A stretch of DNA of 64,000 nt from an uncultured Eubacteriales bacterium (GTDB taxonomy: Bacteria > Bacillota > Clostridia > Christensenellales > Aristaeellaceae), in the NCBI GenBank assembly GCA_900315675.1, contig OMZY01000005.1, positions 1 through 64,000 on the forward strand, in the 5' to 3' direction. Shown one piece after another: positions 1 through 7,477 of the stretch (position 1 is the stretch's first letter; each line of letters opens with the position of its first letter). The notes under the pieces were generated by a model. The model was given only the letters and a program-made list of their open reading frames with translations. It was not told where the DNA came from and made no database searches. A program made the translations under genes and the position numbers.

Positions 1-112
1 GCTGACGCCTGCATGGACGATCTGTTACCAGTGCTAAAGCACTGACAGATCAGTCTGAAGCACTGACGCCTGCATGGGCGATCTGTTACCAGCGCTGAAG
101 CGCTGACAGATC
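1..112. repeat. Two bulged-hairpin repeats (TAC-bulge family)
   Basis: Two imperfect hairpins occur in tandem. Copy 1 (19-51) has outer stem GATCTGT/ACAGATC, a 3-nt TAC bulge on the 5' side (26-28), inner stem CAGTGC/GCACTG and loop TAAA. Copy 2 (80-112) has the same outer stem and bulge, inner stem CAGCGC/GCGCTG and loop TGAA. The T-A to C-G change in the inner stem is compensated on both arms. Related copies lie at 4125-4158, 4255-4283, 4293-4324 and 47800-47832. Confidence 0.75.
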
Positions 113-394
113 TGCCTTAAGCGTGGATGCTTCCTCAACAATTATTACTTCAGGAGATGCGCGGAACGGTGGGCAAGGCCCAAATTCAGAATTCAGAATT
201 AAGAATTAAGAATTAGATTGGTTTCTTTACAAAAGGAGTTCCTTTGGGCAGAAGGTTTAGATCCCCGGAGGAGATTCCTCCACTGCGGTCGGAATGACAC
301 ACTAAACACTCTGGTGTTCCGGAAAGCAATGAGCAGATTTTGGCGGGGAGCGAAGGACGGTTCCTTTCGTTCTCAGCAAAAGGAGATGCGCTGG
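113..394. repeat. Intergenic repeat mosaic upstream of the first gene
   Basis: Contains a small GGGC/GCCC hairpin (172-182), a heptad tract of AATTCAG/AATTAAG units (183-217), a module reading GAAGGTTTAGATC near 251-263 followed by CCGGAGGAGA, and a GGAATGACAC...GGTGTTCCGG module (about 291-320). The last module and the following ~75 bp are repeated almost exactly before the next gene. No clear promoter was recognised. Confidence 0.6.
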
Positions 395-2482
395 ATGAAG
401 ATGAAAAGGCTGATGGGTGTGCTGATGGCCTGTGCGCTGCTGGCGATGGTGCTTTGCTGCCCGGCCGGTCCGGCCCGGGCGGAGGAGGCGGATCCGAAGG
501 AGACGCTGGAAGACAGTCCGCTTGCCTCCTTCGACTGCTGGCAGGCACGGAACGGGAACGTGGTGTTTGCCCTGCCCGGGATTCCGAAGGCCTGCCTGCA
601 CGAAGAGGATTGGGATACCTACTGGAAGGACAGCAGCGTCGTATGGGGCACCTGCGTCCAGGACGGGATGGAGTACCAGCTGCGCCGGGCGGACATCGGA
701 CCGTGGATCGAGGACCTGATTGCAACCTATCCGGAGGATGATCCGGCGAATCTGCGGTATAACGCGCTGTACGGCTATGCCAGCATGCAGATCACCAGCC
801 ATGATGGATCGACAGGGCAGCCGGCGGTCAATCCGGAAACGGAGATGATGCTCTTTTCCTATACCTATCCGGATACGCCGGGCGTGGACTACGCGGCCAA
901 GGCCTACCTGGACGGCACGCAGGCGACGGTGCTGTATATGGGACAGTGCGAACACCTGGAGGAGGCGCAGAAGCGCTTCACGAAGCTGACGGCGGAGGAA
1001 GCGGCGGCCCGGACGGAAGACAACCCTTACTGGCTGCATTTCCACGGCAAGCCCGTGACCTTCCCGCGGACGCCCTGCATCTATGAAAAGGACGGGTGCG
1101 CCGACGTGTTCTGCCTCGCGGACGATCTGACCCGGATCATCGCCAGCTATGTCAATGTGGGCCTGGTCCTCAGCGGGGACGATCCGGCGGAGGTGGAGCC
1201 GCTCCTGAAGCAGGACGCCCAGGACCGGATCGACAGCATCGTCGGCGGAACGATCCTGGAAGGGTCCGTTTCCGGGGATGAATCGGAATGGCGGTATGAC
1301 TTTACCTTTATGCAGCCCAACTCCCTGAACGAAACCTATCCCGATACCTTCCGGTGGCGGGGCGTGACCTTTATCGGGGAAAACGGCATCTGGACCCTGG
1401 CCTGCAACGATACGGAAACCGGCAGGGCGTTCATCGGGAGCCTGGGAGAGATCACGGACGCAACGGTCTCGCCGCGGTACCGGCTGACTAACAGCACCCT
1501 GGAGGCGCCGCCCCGGAAACGGGACGGGGCGCCGGCAACCCTGGGCCAGTTCGTGAAGGACCTGACGGCCCTGCTGCGGGCCAATGAGGACAGCGAATGG
1601 TTTGACGAGGAGTTTGTCAACGTCGGGGACGCGGTGCACAGCGACGGGAAATGGGTGCGCCCGGTGATGTTCCAGGCGCTGGATCTCATGGCGCTGCTGT
1701 ATGTGTCCTCGGACGCGGAGGATGCGGCCGTGAACGAAATCCGCGTCCTGGTCGGCGGGGATTATGAAGAAGAGGTTGCAGACATCCTGGGGTCCCTGTG
1801 CATCGAGGCGGCGGAGGGAAAGACGGACCAGGTGCTGAAGCAGCTGCGGAAAGAAGGAAAGCGCAGGACAGGCGGAAACTTCCGGTGGAAGGGCGAGCGC
1901 TATGAAGCTGAAAAGAGCCTGCCTTCAGGCGGGACGCCTTTTTACGGGATGACGGTCAGGACGCTGAATCCGGCGGAGCAGAAGCCTGTGCCGGAAGCGC
2001 CGGACGGCTCCAATCTCTTCGCCGTGCCCGCGGGAAGCGTCAAACAGTTCCGGGACCGGTGGTACCGGCTGAACTGGAATGTGTTCAGCGGAAATTATAC
2101 GCTGTACCATATGGACGGGGACGCGATGGAGGCGGAGGACGGCACGGTGTCGTATGTTTCCTCCTTCGGCAACAAGTGCGCCGTCGGGCTTTCCGCGGAA
2201 TCCGGGGACCCGCAGGCGGGCATTGTCCGGGCCAAGGTTTTCGGCCTGAACGGGGACGTGGAGGAGGTCTGCGCGGGCGGCCTCCTGGCGCTGGCGTGCG
2301 TGACGGGAATGCCGGATGAACAGTTCTGGCTGATGCTGATGATGCTCGGCGAATATCCGGACTGGGAGGACCTGGCGCAGCTGGATCCCATCGTTGGCTG
2401 GAACGGCAAGCAGCTGGTGCTGAGCGAGGAAGAATTTGACGGAAAGATGATCCCCGCCGCCTATATACTGGACGAGGAATAG
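395..2482 (+). CDS. Secreted protein of unknown function, 695 aa
   Basis: The start at 395 is chosen because AGGAG (381-385) lies 9 nt upstream and the protein then opens with a canonical signal peptide (MKMKRL, hydrophobic core, cleavage probably after ARA, about residue 29). A longer in-frame extension back to 218 runs through repeat DNA and is unlikely to be coding. The mature part is acidic, has few cysteines and shows no family I recognise; there are no further membrane segments. It is followed by a strong hairpin (2483-2515). The next gene shares the same leader and signal peptide coding start, so the two probably derive from a duplicated expression cassette, but their mature parts are different proteins. 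Confidence 0.75.
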   Translation: MKMKRLMGVLMACALLAMVLCCPAGPARAEEADPKETLEDSPLASFDCWQARNGNVVFALPGIPKACLHEEDWDTYWKDSSVVWGTCVQDGMEYQLRRADIGPWIEDLIATYPEDDPANLRYNALYGYASMQITSHDGSTGQPAVNPETEMMLFSYTYPDTPGVDYAAKAYLDGTQATVLYMGQCEHLEEAQKRFTKLTAEEAAARTEDNPYWLHFHGKPVTFPRTPCIYEKDGCADVFCLADDLTRIIASYVNVGLVLSGDDPAEVEPLLKQDAQDRIDSIVGGTILEGSVSGDESEWRYDFTFMQPNSLNETYPDTFRWRGVTFIGENGIWTLACNDTETGRAFIGSLGEITDATVSPRYRLTNSTLEAPPRKRDGAPATLGQFVKDLTALLRANEDSEWFDEEFVNVGDAVHSDGKWVRPVMFQALDLMALLYVSSDAEDAAVNEIRVLVGGDYEEEVADILGSLCIEAAEGKTDQVLKQLRKEGKRRTGGNFRWKGERYEAEKSLPSGGTPFYGMTVRTLNPAEQKPVPEAPDGSNLFAVPAGSVKQFRDRWYRLNWNVFSGNYTLYHMDGDAMEAEDGTVSYVSSFGNKCAVGLSAESGDPQAGIVRAKVFGLNGDVEEVCAGGLLALACVTGMPDEQFWLMLMMLGEYPDWEDLAQLDPIVGWNGKQLVLSEEEFDGKMIPAAYILDEE

Positions 2483-2515
2483 GGCAGAACGGAGGAAATA
2501 ATCCTCCGTTCTGCC
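2483..2515 (+). terminator. Hairpin after the first gene
   Basis: Perfect 14-bp stem GGCAGAACGGAGGA / TCCTCCGTTCTGCC with loop AATAA, starting at the stop codon. There is no T tract; heptad repeats (AATTAAC, AATGAAC; 2516-2549) follow. It could be a terminator or a 3'-end stabiliser. Confidence 0.5.
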
Positions 2516-2569
2516 AATTAACAATGAACAATGAACAATGAACAATGAGTTTGTCGGCCGCCGGGAATG

Positions 2570-2672
2570 ATAGTGACACACTAAACACTCTGGTGTTCCG
2601 GATAACAATAAGCAGATTTTGGCGGGGAGCGAAGGACGGTTCCTTTCGTTCTCGGAAAAGGAGATGCGCGGG
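2570..2672 (+). repeat. Duplicated leader (second copy of 291-394)
   Basis: From GACACACTAAACACTC through the Shine-Dalgarno and the first codons of the downstream gene, this segment matches the leader of the first gene with only scattered differences. A shorter copy of the 5' half recurs at 4388-4440. Confidence 0.8.
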
Positions 2673-4088
2673 ATGAAGATGAAAAGGCTGCTGAGTGTGC
2701 TTCTGGCCTGCATGCTGCTGGCGGCGGCATTGTATGTGCCCGCTGCTTACGCGGGGGATCCGTCCACCAACCTGACCGTGGCGGTCAAAGGGAAGGGCGT
2801 GCAGGTGTATTCCTCTTCCGGCGGCAGGAAAGCGTCGGGAATGCTGTATAACGGCTATAAGAACTGGGCTTATCCTGCGGATAAAGGTGACCGGTACGAG
2901 GTGGACCTGACAGAGGAATACATCGGGTATCTCGACGTGGACCAGGCGGAGGAACTGCTTCCGGAGAGGTTTTACAAACTGGGCAGGGGAGACGAATACA
3001 GGGAAGTCTGCCAGTCCATGGCCTGCGGCGCCTTTGAGGCGGAGGTGAGCGCGGAGGAAACGCAGGTGTACCTGACGCCGGAGGGAAAGAAGACCTCCAT
3101 GACCTGCTATCAGGGAACGCGGACGGTGGTCTGGGGAGAGTTCGGGGACCGGTATTATGTGGATGACTACGGCATTACCGGGTTTATTGACAAAAAGCAC
3201 CTGGCAAAGGTCGGGGACTATAGCTTCTGGGACGTGCATGAAGCCCGCCGTGAAGAGGGGTATGAGGAACGCTTTGAGGAAAAGACCGTGTTTACGGACG
3301 GCGGGCATATCTATCTGAAGAACTACGGATATTATTTCCTGGAAGACGGCGATAAGGTCCGCGTCCGGGCTTACACCGGAAACGGACTGGCCCAGCTTTA
3401 CAGAAACGGTTATGTGGAAGCCCGGTTCCTGGATCCGGAAGGGGATCACAGCACAAACAATGTCTATGCCGTGGTGAAGACGAGCAGCCCGCTCAACCGC
3501 CTGCGGGTAGATCCGGGGGTCGATTACTTAAGAACGAAGAAACTCTGCTCCGGCGTGCGGGTGGAGGTACTGGACGAGGATGAAAAAACTGCGGAAATCT
3601 ATCTGTGCGGGACGGGCCGGGATACCTGGGATATCAAGGTGCAGGGAACGGTCAAAAAGGAGTATCTTGCCTTCGGGGACGAGGAAGAGAAAGTGAAAAA
3701 CGGCTGCACCCGGGTGACCCTGACGGAGGATTATAAAGAGTTTATTTTTTCTCTGCCCGCCGGTACCGTGGTGACAGTGGTCGGGTGTGAGGAGGCTGCC
3801 GAGGCAGGGGGGCCGAACCGGCTCCTGGTGATGACTGAGGACGGTGAACTGCTGGAGCTGATTGACGGAAAGGGAATCCTGGAGCCCATTGATCCGACGG
3901 TTTATCAGGCGAAGGCAACCTCCAATGTGGTTTTCCGGGAAAAGCCGGATAAGGACGGCGAGAAGATCCGGACGATTGTCAAGGGAACCAAGGTGGAAGT
4001 GCTCCTGCGCGGGGAAGGCTGGACCATGATCCGGTACGACAAAAAGACCGGCTACGTCATGAGCAGGTATCTGAAGTTTATGGAGTGA
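2673..4088 (+). CDS. Secreted SH3-like domain protein, 471 aa
   Basis: The start at 2673 follows AAAAGGAG (2656-2663) and gives a signal peptide with cleavage probably after AYA (about residue 28). The last ~60 residues read as a bacterial SH3 (SH3_3) domain: variable N terminus, 'FREKPDKDGEKI', 'VKGTKVEVLLRGEGWTMI', ending in 'GYVMSRYLKF'. Three weaker SH3-like segments with the same strand pattern occur earlier (about residues 30-90, 125-185 and 275-345). The role is probably binding to cell wall or other extracellular material; this is inferred from domain type only. It shares its leader and signal-peptide start with the preceding gene. Confidence 0.8.
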   Translation: MKMKRLLSVLLACMLLAAALYVPAAYAGDPSTNLTVAVKGKGVQVYSSSGGRKASGMLYNGYKNWAYPADKGDRYEVDLTEEYIGYLDVDQAEELLPERFYKLGRGDEYREVCQSMACGAFEAEVSAEETQVYLTPEGKKTSMTCYQGTRTVVWGEFGDRYYVDDYGITGFIDKKHLAKVGDYSFWDVHEARREEGYEERFEEKTVFTDGGHIYLKNYGYYFLEDGDKVRVRAYTGNGLAQLYRNGYVEARFLDPEGDHSTNNVYAVVKTSSPLNRLRVDPGVDYLRTKKLCSGVRVEVLDEDEKTAEIYLCGTGRDTWDIKVQGTVKKEYLAFGDEEEKVKNGCTRVTLTEDYKEFIFSLPAGTVVTVVGCEEAAEAGGPNRLLVMTEDGELLELIDGKGILEPIDPTVYQAKATSNVVFREKPDKDGEKIRTIVKGTKVEVLLRGEGWTMIRYDKKTGYVMSRYLKFME

Positions 4089-4182
4089 ACGGTGGGCGGA
4101 GCCCAAATTCAGAATTCTGCGATCGCCGTTACCAAAGTGCCCTTGGCACTTTGACGGCTGTAGCATGGGAAGCATTAGCCAC

Positions 4183-4266
4183 GAATGGCTCGGCGTTACC
4201 AGTGAATGGCTCGGCGTTACCAGTGAATGGCTCGGCGTTACCAGCGAATGGCTCGGCGTTACCAGC
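4183..4266 (+). repeat. 21-bp tandem repeat, four units
   Basis: Units start at 4183, 4204, 4225 and 4246; the first reads GAATGGCTCGGCGTTACCAG followed by T. The last two units end in C instead of T. The fourth unit runs into the 5' arm of the bulged hairpin at 4255-4283, so the tandem repeat is an amplified half of that hairpin. Confidence 0.85.
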
Positions 4267-4508
4267 GCTGAAGCGCTGACGCCTGCATGGACGATCTGTT
4301 ACCAGTGCTAAAGCACTGACAGATGACAGATCTGTCTATAGCGTGGATGCTTCCTCAACAATTCAGAATTATCGTCCTTCGGACGGAATGACACACTAAA
4401 CACTATGGTGTTCCGGATAACAATAAGCAGATTTTGCCGGGGAACGGAAGAAACAGCCTTCCGTTCTCTTTCATTTTGCCCAGATTTGCCATCTTGCTTT
4501 TTCTCCAA

Positions 4509-4567
4509 AAGCACAATATAATTGTGCTTGCAACGGAAGAATGAACTGAAAACACATTATTAATGTG
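4509..4567. promoter_or_regulatory. Two palindromes upstream of the HExxH/HTH gene
   Basis: AAGCACAAT-ATA-ATTGTGCTT (4509-4529) and CACATTA-T-TAATGTG (4553-4567) lie 32-90 nt before the start codon. Both are perfect and share a GCACA/TGTGC-type end. They are plausible binding sites for the HTH protein encoded downstream (inference). Confidence 0.5.
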
Positions 4568-4598
4568 CTTTTTATCCGGAGGAAAGGAGACGGGAAAG

Positions 4599-6593
4599 AT
4601 GAATCAGGCGCTGATGGAGTACGCGGACTGGGCGGCAGAGGAAACGGCCGCGGCGGAGGATCCGGTGGCGGAAATGCTGCGCGCCCGGAAGGATGAGGCG
4701 GACTGCGCCCTGAAGACCTGGCTGGTGCCGGTGGCGGACGATATCCGCGTCTGCATCCGGGATAAGTTCTTTCCCCGGATCCTGCAGGAGATGAACCTGC
4801 GCCTGGTCAACGGGGACCTGAGCGCGCTGCTGGGGCTGCCGGTGGTGTCGGAGAAGATTGCCCTGAACAACCTGGAAATGGGGAACATCACCTGCTGGCG
4901 GCTGAACCGGACGGACTTCCTGGCGGACGTGGACCTGGACGCGGACCTGACGGTGGAAAAGGAAGGGCGGGACGTTTCCGCCCGCTTCCGCCTGTGCCTG
5001 TCCCTGTGGTTCACCACGGAGGAGGGCTTCGACTTTGAGGTGCAGGAAATGCACCGGGCGGAGGACCGGCCGGACCGCAGCTTCTGGAAGCTGGACCGGT
5101 TCCTGGTGCCCGTGCTGCGGGAGGACGAGATTGAGGCCGGGGCGGACCGGCTGTGGGAGAACTGCCTGCCGGGGAAGAAGGAGCCGCAGGAGCGGGACGC
5201 CAGGGAGCTGGCGGAGAAGCTGGGCCTTCAGATTATGGAACTGCGGCTCAGCTGCCAGAACCGGACCCGCAGCATCCTCTTTTTCCGGGAGGGGAGCGTG
5301 CAGACCCAGGAGGAGAAGGCCGCGGGGGAAACGGAGTTCCCCCTGCCCGTTACCCGCCTGATCCCGGCGAACACGATTGTCATCAACACGGCAGCCCGGT
5401 CGGAATGCCGGGAGCTGGATATCCTGCATGAATGCATCCATTATGAATGGCACCTGCTGTTCTACCGCCTGCAGAAGCTGATGAGCACCAACCCGGCGGA
5501 GATCCGCTACCGGACGGTGCGCAATTCCGTGGGCCGGCCCGCCAGCGATCCCATCCGCTTTATGGAGCACCAGGCCCGGTGCGGCAGCATCGCCCTGCTC
5601 CTGCCCCAGGGCCGGGTCCGGCCCCGGGCCTGGCGGCTGTTCCAGCAGGCCAGCGCGAATCCCGCGGTCAACAATTACCAGAACCATCCCGGCTTCCGCT
5701 GGGACCGGGTGATCCGCTCCCTGGCGGAGGAGTACCGGGTGCCCCGCACCACCCTGCGCCGCCGCCTGGTCCAGATGGGGCACCAGGCCGCCCGGGGTGC
5801 CGTGAACTATGTGGACGGGAAATACATCACGCCCTTCGCCTTTTCCGAGGATCATTCCGCCCAGGGGCAGGCGACCCTGGTCATCGGGCGAAAGGCGCTG
5901 GCAGACCTGTACCACCGCAGCGGGGAGTTCCGGCAGCTCATGAGCCGGGGAGACTTCGTCTACGCCGACGGCCATGTGTGCGTGAACGATCCCCAGTTTC
6001 TCCGCCCCACGGAGGAGGGCGCCTGCCTGACGCCCTGGGCCAACGCCCACGCGGACGCCTGCTGCCTGCGGTTTGAGAAGGTGTGGCTGCAGGAGAACGA
6101 GGAGTCGGTCTGGCTCTTCGGCACCCTGAACAGCAGCGAGGATTATATCCGGGAGTATGACCGCTTCCTGGACCGGCGGCTGAGCCTGACCGCGAGGGAG
6201 CGGCTGGCCCGGCGCAACCGGCTCATGGCTTCCATGCCCGGCGGTTTTCCGGAGGCCCTGGTGTACCTGATGGAAAACCGGGACGAGGGCGCGGTGACGG
6301 TGGAGAAGCTGGCGGCCCTGGCCCAGGTTTCCGCCCGGACCATCTACCGCTACCGGGACAGCCGGAACAGCAGCTATAACGCGGACACGGTGGTGGCGCT
6401 GTGCATCGCCCTGCACCTGCCGCCCTGGCTTTCCCGCCTGATGCTGGACAAAGCCGGCTTTGCCGTAAAGAGCTACGGTCCCCGGGGCTACTACGGGGAG
6501 ATCCTGGACTGCTGCTTCATGGACACCATCCCCGAGGTGCAGGAATACCTGCGCTCCGCCGGGTACCCGGAACTGCGGCTGCAGGAAAGCTGA
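4599..6593 (+). CDS. Large ImmA/IrrE-like metallopeptidase with C-terminal HTH, 664 aa
   Basis: The start at 4599 follows GGAAAGGAG (4581-4589). A zinc-peptidase motif HECIH occurs at residues 277-281 in the context 'ELDILHECIHYEW', which resembles ImmA/IrrE-type proteases. The C terminus (about residues 560-625) has a helix-turn-helix pattern, 'LAALAQVSARTIYRYRDS', followed by a helical stretch typical of XRE-like regulators. The N-terminal 270 residues are not recognised. There is no signal peptide or membrane segment, so it is probably cytoplasmic. At 664 aa it is more than twice the usual ImmA length. It may be a self-contained sensor/repressor; the palindromes at 4509-4567 are candidate sites. 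It ends in a strong terminator. Confidence 0.7.
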   Translation: MNQALMEYADWAAEETAAAEDPVAEMLRARKDEADCALKTWLVPVADDIRVCIRDKFFPRILQEMNLRLVNGDLSALLGLPVVSEKIALNNLEMGNITCWRLNRTDFLADVDLDADLTVEKEGRDVSARFRLCLSLWFTTEEGFDFEVQEMHRAEDRPDRSFWKLDRFLVPVLREDEIEAGADRLWENCLPGKKEPQERDARELAEKLGLQIMELRLSCQNRTRSILFFREGSVQTQEEKAAGETEFPLPVTRLIPANTIVINTAARSECRELDILHECIHYEWHLLFYRLQKLMSTNPAEIRYRTVRNSVGRPASDPIRFMEHQARCGSIALLLPQGRVRPRAWRLFQQASANPAVNNYQNHPGFRWDRVIRSLAEEYRVPRTTLRRRLVQMGHQAARGAVNYVDGKYITPFAFSEDHSAQGQATLVIGRKALADLYHRSGEFRQLMSRGDFVYADGHVCVNDPQFLRPTEEGACLTPWANAHADACCLRFEKVWLQENEESVWLFGTLNSSEDYIREYDRFLDRRLSLTARERLARRNRLMASMPGGFPEALVYLMENRDEGAVTVEKLAALAQVSARTIYRYRDSRNSSYNADTVVALCIALHLPPWLSRLMLDKAGFAVKSYGPRGYYGEILDCCFMDTIPEVQEYLRSAGYPELRLQES

Positions 6594-6624
6594 AAACCCG
6601 GCGGAACATTCCGCCGGGTTTAAG
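6594..6624 (+). terminator. Rho-independent terminator
   Basis: AAACCCGGCGG-AACATT-CCGCCGGGTTT begins right after the stop codon. The same sequence, plus the last codons of the gene (GGAAAGC), is copied exactly at 7420-7456. Confidence 0.85.
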
Positions 6625-6670
6625 GTAGGAGGTAGGAAGTAGGGAATTGTCCCACCGTTCTCATAATTCA

Positions 6671-6718
6671 ATGAATTTCCGCAATTGAGAAATATAGCGG
6701 CATTACATTGAAATTCAT
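6671..6718. promoter_or_regulatory. Inverted repeat upstream of abiEi
   Basis: Arms ATGAATTTC (6671-6679) and GAAATTCAT (6710-6718) flank an A/T-rich segment just upstream of the antitoxin start at 6770. AbiEi proteins are known to repress their own promoter by binding inverted repeats, so this is a likely operator. Confidence 0.5.
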
Positions 6719-6769
6719 AACCGTTTATGATACCCTATTCCTGTACAAGCCAGGAAGGGGGACGGGAGT

Positions 6770-7357
6770 ATGAATAGAAACAATCCGCTATCTCCAGACC
6801 AGCGTTTTTATTCGATTGACGATCTCCAAAAACTCGGACTTTCTTACTATAGAATCAACAAAATGGTAGAGCAGCACCTTCTTTCCAAAATGAATAAAAA
6901 AATGTATGAGAATGCTGCTTATTCCGGCGATGAATCAGATTACGCCGCAGCGATGGCCTATGCTCCAAAGGGTGTGATCTGTATGATGTCTGCGGCGCGA
7001 TTTTACGGCCTGACAAACTATCTTCCGGACACTGTGGATATAGCCATAGAAAGAAACATGAAGGTTTCAACTCTTCCGGAATGGCCCCGGCTTCATTTCT
7101 GGTATTTCCCGCAGGGACGTTATGAAGCCGGAATCGTCACGGTGCAGGATGAAGGGGGTGAATTCAGAATATACGATATCGAAAAGACTGTTGCGGATAT
7201 CCTTTATTATCGCAACAAGATTGGAATTGAAGAGACCAGGGAAATCCTGAAGAACTATCTTTCAAAGGCAGACAGGAACCTGCCTGCTCTTCAGAGATAT
7301 GCGGAAAAACTTGGCTGCGGGAAAATCCTGGGAACATATCTGGAGGTGCTTCTGTGA
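6770..7357 (+). CDS. abiEi: AbiEi-type antitoxin / transcriptional regulator, 195 aa
   Basis: The start at 6770 follows GGAAGGGGG (6752-6760). The protein has the type IV antitoxin layout: N-terminal winged-helix domain ('FYSIDDLQKLGLSYYRINKMVEQHLL') and a C-terminal AbiEi_1 region ('VICMMSAARFYGLTNYLPDTVDIAI', then 'FRIYDIEKTVADILYYRNKIGIEE'). The family represses its own operon and neutralises the AbiEii nucleotidyltransferase. The codon and base composition is more A/T-rich than its neighbours, suggesting transfer. Its stop overlaps a GTG that opens the remnant of the toxin gene, so the antitoxin is now orphaned. Confidence 0.85.
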   Translation: MNRNNPLSPDQRFYSIDDLQKLGLSYYRINKMVEQHLLSKMNKKMYENAAYSGDESDYAAAMAYAPKGVICMMSAARFYGLTNYLPDTVDIAIERNMKVSTLPEWPRLHFWYFPQGRYEAGIVTVQDEGGEFRIYDIEKTVADILYYRNKIGIEETREILKNYLSKADRNLPALQRYAEKLGCGKILGTYLEVLL

Positions 7358-7428
7358 ACAGTGTTGCATCAATTAAAGACAGACTGAAGAACAAAAGGAA
7401 CCGTCCCTCCGTTCTCCAGGAAAGCTGA
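7354..7428 (+). pseudogene. Truncated AbiEii toxin stub
   Basis: A GTG at 7354 overlaps the abiEi stop (GTGA) and the first codons read VNSVASIKDRLKN, the normal opening of AbiEii toxins. After about 14 codons the sequence passes into repeat DNA (AAAAGGAACCGTCCCTCCG) and then a copy of the terminator and last codons of the gene ending at 6593. Everything catalytic (nucleotidyltransferase motifs) is gone; the frame closes at 7428 after 24 codons. Confidence 0.8.
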
Positions 7429-7458
7429 AAACCCGGCGGAACATTCCGCCGGGTTTTC
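7429..7458. terminator. Second copy of the CCCGGCGG terminator
   Basis: AAACCCGGCGG / CCGCCGGGTTT hairpin identical to 6594-6621, with T run at the 3' end on the plus strand. It can also serve the minus-strand SGNH gene ending at 7478. Confidence 0.8.
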
Positions 7459-7477
7459 AGACAGACTGAGAAGCTTT

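Larger units (their letters stand above)
4089..4598. repeat. Intergenic repeat mosaic with hairpins and a 21-bp tandem repeat
   Basis: In order: GGGC/GCCC hairpin with a heptad; bulged hairpin 4125-4158 (GCCGT/ACGGC outer, TAC bulge, CAAAGTGC/GCACTTTG inner); 21-bp tandem repeat 4183-4266; bulged hairpins 4255-4283 and 4293-4324; palindrome around 4325-4336; small hairpin CGTCC-TTC-GGACG near 4371; GGAATGACAC module from 4386; then two operator-like palindromes just before the next gene. No convincing coding sequence. Confidence 0.7.

Noticed and set aside
302-1639. Long minus-strand open frame (445 codons) opposite the first gene
   Set aside because: Third-position GC of the plus-strand gene keeps this antisense frame open; no RBS, low-complexity Arg/Pro/Gly-rich product. 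The same applies to many long antisense frames elsewhere (for example 4572-6671, 8738-9898, 11118-12554, 17838-20060, 32322-34742, 58542-60416).
4183-4266. CRISPR or VNTR coding repeat
   Set aside because: Head-to-tail 21-bp repeats without spacers; derived from one hairpin arm.
4085-4279. Frame encoding repeated NGSALPV
   Set aside because: Simply translates the 21-bp tandem repeat; no RBS.
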